Assembly: GCA_002179805.1 (NCBI GenBank) | Contig: NAVB01001462.1 | Span: forward strand, 1-13,029 | DNA length: 13,029 bases | Origin: Acanthamoeba lenticulata | Taxonomy: Eukaryota > Discosea > Longamoebia > Acanthamoebidae | Reading direction: 5' to 3' | Shown here: in pieces, positions 6,516 to 13,029 of the stretch | How the letters are laid out: each line of letters begins with the position of its first letter | Numbering within the stretch: position 1 is the stretch's first letter | The notes under the pieces: model-generated | What the model saw: the letters and a program-made list of their open reading frames with translations, nothing else | The model's database searches: none | Told to the model about the DNA's origin: nothing | Translations under genes and position numbers: made by a program

Positions 6516-8510
6516 TTATGGTGCTGCGAGCAGGAGAAGTTGTTCGTTGATTGCCGTCAAAGCTTCTCCCGCTTTGGCATGAACACTGATGATGTGGGTC
6601 TGCAGATGTGGACGCCAGTGGCACTTAGGAAACTCGGCGTTGATGCGCACCAAGCAGCAACGGTCCGCCTCGCTCTTGGCCAGCACCTCTTCTGACTCCA
6701 ACCGCACCGTCGCCACCTGTCCCACCACGATGATGACAATCCCATTTTTGCATCGTTGCCCCATTACACCAAACCTTCTCTTTGGCCCCACCACACAACG
6801 ACGTACGTTGGTGCCACAGCCAATCTCGAGAACGACCAGCTTGGCATCGGGTACCAGGCGGAGCACGTCCCACGCAGCTCGTTTCCAGACGGTGTAGCGC
6901 TTCTTCTGGCTCTTGTTTTCGATCCTGCGCCTATCAAAGTACATCTGGACTCTGTAGCGCGCATCTTCATGTCACACATTATAAAAACGCAAGAAGATCC
7001 ACCACCAGCAAGAGTTGAGGCCGAAAAGGCGCGCGCACGCCGGGCGGGCATGTGCGCCACAGTGACGGCACATGGGGAAGTCAGGCTGGGCTTTCATGTG
7101 CTGCCGCTCGACTCGAAACCGGTAGGAGCTCGGCAAACACCACACTTCGGAGCTGCAGGGCACGCTGCACTGCCAATTGGCCATCGACCTGGTGGAGCGG
7201 CGCCTGAGCGAGGAACCAGCCGAAAAAATAAGCTTAGTGCCGAGGGGCGTACCCATGCACTTCGTACACGGCACCGGGCGGAAAACCCGCCTTTTGATGA
7301 TGACCATCCACCTGTTCAGACATTCAAAAAAAGCTTTGCGAAACGGTCATGAGTGATGCTGAGGGCAGAGGAAAGTACATTTGATGTGAACACAAAGAAC
7401 GCGTCCATTGGCACAAAGGGTGACGAAGCTGCTTCGCGAGTGTCGTTGTCCTCGGGTGCTGTGCAGGAAGCTTGCTCTTCACAGAACAGCCCGCTCATCT
7501 CACTTTCTTCATGCTCTTCGCTTTCTTCATCAACATGTTCGTCGGTGTACTGAGAGGCGTGATGCTGCTGCTTTTGATGCAGAATACCTCGAATCCTGTC
7601 CAAGAGAGAAGATGAAGGGACTTGCAAAGTCAACGCCAAGGGTCACATCGGTGCGGTAGCGAAGAAGAGGGTCTGTGGCACACATTTGTCGTCGCTCATC
7701 ACCCGCAGTGGAGGGACCAAAGCGGCTCTGTGCCCAGTCGCGGATCAATCCGAACCCGGCGTGCGGGGCTGTGTCTTGGTAATCGTTCCAGCATGCGCCC
7801 CAGAAGCCTGCCGGCGGGCCAACAACACAACTCGGGTGAGTGTTCACTCAGCCATCGTGTGACCGAACAGTCAAGGTAAACGGGGACGCTCACCAAAGAA
7901 CACTTCTGGTTCCTCTTCCAACCTGTCGCGCACGACTCTCTGTGAGTTGAGATTATGAGAACTCGTGCTCGCGCAAACAGAGAGACTGGCCATATACCAT
8001 GTCGTACGACAGAGGTGAGCGTAGGTGAGTCCACGCTGCTGGTAGGTCTCTACATCGGCTATGTCTTTGTACTGCACCACACACACACACACAAACCGCC
8101 GCCGCCGCCGCGGCGGTTTACCACTCGCGATGTGCTCACGATAAGCTTTTCGTGTAGCGCTCTTGGGAAAGTCCTGGTGTGTATGTGTGTGTACCACAGG
8201 TAAGCCTATTGAAGGTTAGCAATGCTGCTCACGCTGAGAACATCTTCTCTCTCTCTCTCTTCTTTCTCTCTTAACCCTTAAAGCCACAGGAGACGGGCAC
8301 GAACCGCTATCGGCTGACATTCCAGCCCCCGTAGTCACTAACACTGTGCATGGCGCTCGAGTTAACAGCAGCAGCCCTTTGGCCAAATCTGGAAAGGACC
8401 TAGAAGCGCGTACACATGTCCGCCTGATGTATTGCTACAGCAGCAGATTTATATGCGTCATTCAAGCACGCGGCCAGTTGTTGTTCTTCGTGTGAGGTCA
8501 GGCTCTCCAT
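6516..8510 (-). CDS. Divergent SIR2-family (sirtuin-like) protein
   Basis: SIR2 proteins use NAD+ to remove acyl groups from lysine or to transfer ADP-ribose. Proposed exons on the minus strand: 8510-8414, 8343-8305, 8205-8195, 8071-7894, 7807-7703, 7620-7379, 7311-7253, 7188-7039, 6951-6807, 6716-6516 (TAA), about 408 residues. Visible motifs in order are LLVTTGAGMSADSG (NAD loop), GFWGACWNDY, TAPHAGFGLIRDWA, FVFTSNVDGHHQKAGF, YEVHG (catalytic His), CSVPC and CRHC (zinc), ARPAVQMY, LEIGCGTNV, ATVRLESEE and LVRINAEFP. All joins are in phase. Start ATG at 8510 gives MESLTSHEEQ and the helix AVAIHQADM just before the NAD loop. Uncertain parts are the 11-nt exon, and 8008-7940, which may hide a 39-nt intron (GTTTGC...CACAG, 7978-7940) or be coding. 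Compartment is not evident; no signal peptide is seen. Confidence 0.88.
8078..8117. repeat. (CA)n plus (CCG)n repeats in sirtuin intron
   Basis: A CA run (8078-8093) followed by CCG repeats that fold back on CGGCGG (8098-8116), giving a strong GC hairpin. Both lie inside intron 8194-8072 of the sirtuin-like gene. Confidence 0.85.
8247..8260. repeat. (CT)n repeat in sirtuin intron
   Basis: A CT run on the plus strand (GA on the coding strand) in the middle of intron 8304-8206 of the sirtuin-like gene. Confidence 0.85.
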
Positions 8511-8768
8511 GCTGGTTCTCACGTGAGATCTCTTTGTGTGAGTTCGATTTTGCAGCCTTTTCTTTTTACGCCTTTTTTCCGCCTTTTCTTTCACAACCTT
8601 CTTTTCTGTTTAATTTAATATCAGCCCAAAGCCAACTTAATCGATTTTCGAAGAAGGCGCGTACCCCCAAGCGGAGCCACACACTCGGGCGCAACTCAAA
8701 AAAGCCCTTCGATCTACGTCGAGCAATCAGTATTTGCTCTCTTTTTCTTGTGTGCTTACGATCGCACA
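8511..8768. promoter_or_regulatory. Divergent intergenic region (bidirectional promoter region)
   Basis: These 258 bp separate the start codons of the sirtuin-like gene (minus) and the ankyrin-SPRY gene (plus), so both promoters and both 5' leaders must lie here. Visible content: long T-rich tracts on the plus strand at about 8556-8610, an AT-rich TTTAATTTAATATC at 8609-8622 that could act as a TATA-like element for either side, and a pyrimidine-rich leader (CTCTCTTTTTCTTGTG) shortly before the plus start. No recognisable palindromic operator was found. Functional sites are inferred from layout only. Confidence 0.6.
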
Positions 8769-9653
8769 ATGGATGGAAACAGCGAAAGTCACGCCGGCGC
8801 CCCGGCAGTGGACCTCTTTGTGGAGCGCCTCCACAACGCTGCTGCATTGGGCGACCTAGCAGCTCTCGAACTTCTTTTGGCATCGCTCCTCGAGACGGCC
8901 CAGCGCGAACGCGAACTGCGAGCGTTCATGTCCCACCATGACTCTTCACCCCTCTCTGAGCTTTCGGAGCTTCTGGCCGGTAAGGACGTCCCACTGCCGG
9001 GCCAACGGGGACGGCGACAGCGCGACGTGCGCATCCACCTGGGCATCGGACGCGATGACGAAGGACGTGGCGACTGCTACGACCTCCTGAAAGGCCCCGA
9101 CATCTACGGCCGCACGGCGCTGCACCAGGCCTGCTACCACGGACACGCCGACTGCGTCAAGCGCCTGCTTGAGTTTGATGACACTCTCCGCGGCGTCATG
9201 TTTGGTGATGGTAGTGACCAGACACAAGCTGCCCCACCACCGACCACACCGCTTTTTTCAAAGCAACCGGCGCCGCCCGGTGGTGTTTCACAGCAAGGAG
9301 CCCTGCGCCAGTCGACGGTGGGCGCCGACCAAGCGCGCAACGCGCTCAAGAGGAGCGTGGCCCGGTCCATGCAGGCGCCCTCCTCCATTCCTTCCTCTTC
9401 ACAGGTCGCTTCTATCGGTGGCGGCATAGCGGGTACTCTTGCCAGTGCTGCCGCTGACGCGGCGGCCGGCGCCACTCCCGAGAGTGAGAGCGCACGCGAA
9501 CGTGAGGGCGAAGGCGCTCAACGACGACGGTTGATCAACACAGCCGATAGACGCGAGCTTTTGCCCATCATGGCGGCTATCTATCGTAACCACACTTCCT
9601 GCGTGCAAGTTTTGCTGGCGCACGATCCCGCCCTTGATGAGGTCCACTGGCAG
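8769..9653 (+). other. N-terminal ankyrin repeats (exon 1)
   Basis: Residues 1-295. A degenerate first repeat reads LHNAAALGDLAALELLLASL (about residues 20-39). A canonical repeat follows at about residues 115-138: DIYGRTALHQACYHGHADCV, with T-A-L-H and G-H conserved. After a roughly 100-residue Ala/Ser/Pro-rich linker, a further repeat reads LLPIMAAIYRNHTSCVQVLL near the exon end. The exon stops at CAG|GTACAC with a 109-nt intron behind it. Confidence 0.88.
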
Positions 9654-12600
9654 GTACACTTGCTTACACCCACAAACCAGGTCATAGTGTCGGATGTGTT
9701 GTTTTTGAAGCGAAAACCCTCTCGTTGACGTTGACATTGCGGTTGTGGTTATGGTTGTGCAGCGCTTCGCGTACGAAGACAGACAACCGTTCGTAGCGTG
9801 GAACGAAAGGTCGGTGCAGTCACTCTACTCCGTGGCACTCGATGTAAATGACGTCTACCGCGTCAACGTGTCGCTTGATAATCTGGAGGTGCTCCTGTCA
9901 CGCCACAAGCCCCACCCCAATTTGTCCGTGACTCACGACACGATGATGATGATGATGGTCCTGATACAATCACGAGTAGGTCTATAACGGGTCGGAGAGC
10001 TTCGGCAGCGCGAGGGCCAACACGGGCGTGCACAAACAGGAGGGCCGATGGTACTTTGAGGTGGAGCTGCTCACCGGTGGCCCCGCTCAGCTGGGCTGGG
10101 CTGCCCGTCAATCAATCTTCTCGGTTCTCCTTCCCACCCAGTCGCCTCTTTTTTTTTCTGCCTGTAGTTTTGGCTGTTATTCTCATGCGGCTGCTTGAGC
10201 AAATACACACAGGATATGGGAGGTGTCGGCGATGACCAGTGTTCCTATGGCTACGACGGCTTACGACGCAGGACATGGTACAACAGAAAGGCCAGGGCCT
10301 ATGGTCTGAGAAGGTGGAAAGCAGGAGGTTTGTTCCGCCCTCAAACGTTTGAGCTCTTCTGCTCCCTCAGGCACCTCACGACAGACACCTAACCCTAAAA
10401 CCTCCCCAAACACAGACATCGTGGGATGCGAGTTCGACCGGAGCAACGACCAAATCAGTTATTATCTGAACGGCGAGCCGATGGGTGTTGCCTTCACGGA
10501 CATCGATGAGCACATCAAGCTTTTCCCTGCCGTCAGGTATGTAATACGCAGCACCGATATTCTCTGTCGTGCACGCTCTTGAGGAGCCATGTTATGGTTC
10601 GCCAAGGCGGTTGGCCGTGAGTACTGAGAGAGACCCTCCCTTCCTCAAGCTTGGAGGATGGTGGGGCGTGCCGTTTCAATTTCGGACGACGCGGAGGTGG
10701 CGGATTCAAGCACCTGCCGGAGGGCTGCAAGTCCTTCTACGAGCTGATCCCCGAGGAGCAGGCTCGTCTGGCCCACCAAAAACTGCGCTACCTCCACGGC
10801 ACATTCGTCCCCCAACAGGATATGCGTACTTGCTCGCCCCCCAATTCCCGCCTCCCAATCCAGCGCAGCGGCTCTTTTTCTTCATGGTACTCTTGCATCC
10901 GCATCTGGGGCTGACACTTTCATGCTGCTGTGCTACAGGCCTGCCCATCATGGCCTTGGGCACCCAGCGGCTGAAGCTGCCGCTCGCCTGGGCAACTCGG
11001 TACACCACTGGCTCGGACATGCTGGAGCTGCTTCTTAACGGCGCCGGCTCGCAAGCCAAGGCCAAGCAGCTGCGCTTGCTTTCGGTTGCCACCAGCAAGG
11101 AGGAACTTTTGATGCCCCTGCCGCACCTGGCCAGCTCGTGCGGCAACGACGCTGTTCTTCGTTGGTGCCTCGAGCAAAGCCAGACTGACGGCGCTTCAGG
11201 CAAGACCAAGAAGTCCAAGTCGTCCACGGATGCCAAGTTGTTCGATCTCGCCCACGATCGCGACCGTATTGGCCGGACGGCCCTGCACTACGCAGCGGCT
11301 GCCGGCCATTTCGCATGCGTCACGCTCCTGGTCGAACAGGCCCACTGCCCGCCGGACGTCGCTGTCATTAAGCCGGCGAACTCGAAACCATTAATCGACG
11401 GTCGCACCAACGTGAGCGAATCCATCACCACGACAGCCACCGACAACGCGCCTTGTGAGGCCACCAGGGGCACGACGCCACTGCATCTGGCCTGTCGCGC
11501 GGGTTCACGGGACGTGGTGGACTACCTTTATCATCGCCATGTGGCCATGGGCAGCCAGCGCAAGCCGGCCAAGAAGGGGCACAAAGTGAGCCTGCCAGTG
11601 GACGAGTTCGGCTCCACCCCACTGGCCGATGCCGCCAACTGCGGCCACACGGACCTCGTGGCCCACCTCATCGCGCCTGTAACAGTCGCGGATAGCGAGG
11701 GTGAGGGGCGCAGGGAGCCCGGCCTTGCGTGGCCCATCCCGATCAGGCCGTCTCACGGAGAGTCGATCTTCGCAGCAGCAATCAAGTCGGGGATCGTCGA
11801 TGTTGTTCGCCTCCTGGTCGACGAAGTCCGCCGACGCGATAAGCGCAAGCTCAAGGAGTTTGTCAATTACTCCCCACCTGGCTATTTGCTGCCCCTCGAG
11901 CTGGCTGCCCAATTAGAATCAGCAGAGTGCCTCGAGCTAATTCTCTCCCTGCGTGACGAAACAACCGGTTAGTTACGCTTCTCTTCCGTGGCCTTTCTCT
12001 GTGCTGAGACTTCAGCATTGATTCGCCTCTGCCACTAACCTTTTTCTTGAGTTTTCCATCCAGGCGAACGCTTAGTTTCGCTGTCAACGGGAGGCGATCC
12101 GGGCGTCCCACCCATCTTTTATACTGCGGTCAGTCCCTCCACTGCCTGCCTTGAGCTGGTACGTGCACGGCTGTGGCATTTTATCATCTTCCCGCTCATC
12201 TCATGGTTTCTGGCTACACATCGTACGTGTGGCAGATGCTGGCCGAAGGGGCCCCAACGTGGACGATCTCAGGCAAGACCCTCCTTCACGTGTGCGCGTC
12301 CAATGGTACCTGTCCCTTATCAATCGCTCGGTCCAAGCACCACTCAACTCGGTCGTTTGGGTCATTAATTTTCTGCCTCTTGTGGTTTCTTCATGCGCCC
12401 AAATCAGGAAATCTGGCCGGCACGGAGCTTCTCCTCAGGATGCACAACGAGGGAAAGCTTGTAGTTGACGTCGATGCTGAAGACTCGAGCATGGTGGGCG
12501 CTACGCCCCTTCACGCGGCCGTCATCAATGACACTACGCCTCCCAAGCTCGTACACGCCTCCGCTGACATGTCCTGCCGTGGCCAACATGCACCCACGCA

Positions 12601-13029
12601 CTGTCCTTGTTGTTGTTGGTGTTTATTCACACCATTGTGACACACCACCCACAGTTGGCCGCTTTGCTCGATGCCGGCGCTAATCCCAAGAAGCACCTCC
12701 ATAACGGTCCGTGGGCCCCGACGAAGGCTCTCTCCTTCTTGTTGTGCAATTCCCTTACTTGCAGTTCTTTTGGGGGCAACTGGTGCAGACGATTCCTCGA
12801 TGCTGTTGCACGCCACGCGATCTGGCGGGGCCAAGCTTGTCGAGGAGCTGTTGTTGCGTAACATGGACATCGAGGAGGCCGACAGCTTCGGTCATAGGCC
12901 CATGGCCGCTGCGCTCACCCGCTCGTACCACCCGCCGTCTTTCTTGGCAGTAGTCTTTTATATATTAATTAGTTAATTAATTTTATGACATTACTTAACT
13001 GGGATCGACAACACAGGTACTCATTGGCG
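8769..13029 (+). CDS. Ankyrin-SPRY-ankyrin repeat protein, 3' partial
   Basis: This is a scaffold or adaptor-type protein: ankyrin repeats and SPRY both bind other proteins, and no catalytic motif is seen. Proposed exons: 8769-9653, 9763-9927, 9980-10123, 10213-10327, 10416-10536, 10650-10825, 10939-11967, 12064-12158, 12236-12305, 12408-12550, 12655-12706, 12765-12949, 13017 onward. All phases agree and about 1,064 residues are visible. ATG 8769 (MDGNSESHAG) follows a pyrimidine-rich stretch and is the first sensible start. The frame stays open at the right edge, so the C-terminus is missing. No signal peptide or membrane segment is visible, suggesting a cytosolic or nuclear protein. Most junctions are confirmed by restored SPRY or ankyrin motifs; the final 13-nt exon is the least certain. 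Confidence 0.9.
9763..10825 (+). other. SPRY domain (exons 2-6)
   Basis: Residues about 296-536. The SPRY landmarks are split over five exons and are restored on splicing. They are YNGSESFGSARANTGV, GRWYFEVELLTGG, AQLGWAARQ, GVGDDQCSYGYDG, WKAGDIVGCEFDRS, ISYYLNGEPMGVAF, LFPAVSLEDG and CRFNFG. This covers the whole expected fold, including the YxEV, GVGDD and D-x-V-G-C elements. Introns 9928-9979, 10124-10212, 10328-10415 and 10537-10649 each sit between two motif halves, and the last uses a CTCAAG|C acceptor. SPRY binds short peptides in partners. A trailing helix (YELIPEEQARLAHQKLRYLH) links to the second ankyrin block. Confidence 0.92.
10939..13029 (+). other. C-terminal ankyrin repeat block (exons 7-13)
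   Basis: Residues about 536-1064. Clear repeats include DRIGRTALHYAAAAGHFACV, TRGTTPLHLACRAGSRDVVD, FGSTPLADAANCGHTDLVAH, ESIFAAAIKSGIVDVVRLL, KTLLHVCASNGNLAGTELLL, GATPLHAAVINDTTPPKL then LAALLDAGANPK, and SMLLHATRSGGAKLVEELLL. Introns at 12306-12407, 12551-12654 and 12707-12764 cut repeats in the middle, and each join restores the ankyrin spacing. The repeats are separated by Ser/Lys-rich spacers of 20-60 residues, so this is not a tight solenoid throughout. The block continues past the window edge. Confidence 0.9.

Noticed and set aside
8172..8197. A 26-nt intron that would give SGLP-DF, imitating the classical PDFR motif.
   Set aside because: The exon it creates (DFPKSATRKAYREH) does not connect in frame to the next conserved segment with a good acceptor. 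Splicing from GTG|GTACAC to TACAAAGAC fits the local family pattern and typical intron size.
8389..8413. A 25-nt intron (GTACGC...TTCCAG) at the end of sirtuin exon 1, in phase with the NAD-loop frame.
   Set aside because: The 70-nt intron 8413-8344 is also in phase, has a good branch-like GTTAACT, and gives QADM-LLVTTGAGMS, the normal sirtuin spacing.
8432..8941. A 169-codon plus-strand frame overlapping the divergent gap.
   Set aside because: It covers the sirtuin start on the opposite strand and the T-rich gap and is out of frame with the ankyrin exon.
1..13029. tRNA genes, rRNA, CRISPR arrays, transposon ends.
   Set aside because: No cloverleaf with anticodon arm, no regularly spaced repeats, and no terminal inverted repeats or transposase motifs were seen on either strand.

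Overview
The window looks like nuclear DNA of a free-living amoeba or similar unicellular eukaryote; an Acanthamoeba-like genome is my best guess. The reasons are moderately GC-rich coding sequence, very dense packing, many short GT-AG introns (mostly 50-125 nt), and protein families typical of amoebae (Roco GTPase, divergent sirtuin, ankyrin/SPRY). No bacterial operon, RNA gene, transposon or CRISPR array is visible. Three multi-exon genes fill almost the whole window. I rebuilt the exons by eye from splice sites, reading phase and conserved motifs, so individual junctions are models rather than measurements.

Positions 1-6293, minus strand: a Roco-family gene, cut by the left edge of the window. 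It reads, from the N-terminus, as a 480-residue low-complexity exon (polyQ/polyS), a short Trp-rich segment, about six leucine-rich repeats, a Roc GTPase domain, a COR domain and a Cys-pair segment. About 1,630 residues are visible in about 18 exons. The last visible exon ends at a donor at position 62, and the rest (possibly a kinase, as in many amoebal Roco proteins) lies outside.

Positions 6516-8510, minus strand: a complete ten-exon gene for a divergent SIR2-family (sirtuin-like) protein of about 408 residues. It has a GAGMS NAD loop, TSNVD, the catalytic His in YEVHG, four zinc cysteines and a C-terminal CGTN/RIN core. One exon is only 11 nt in this model.

Positions 8769-13029, plus strand: an ankyrin-SPRY-ankyrin protein gene. 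About 1,064 residues in 13 exons are visible, and it runs off the right edge.

The sirtuin and ankyrin genes are divergently transcribed from a 258-bp gap that must hold both promoters. The Roco and sirtuin genes are head-to-tail, 222 bp apart, and that gap holds a perfect TGACGTCA palindrome. Nothing in the sequence shows that the three genes form one functional system. They are compatible with signalling or scaffold roles, but the link is only physical.
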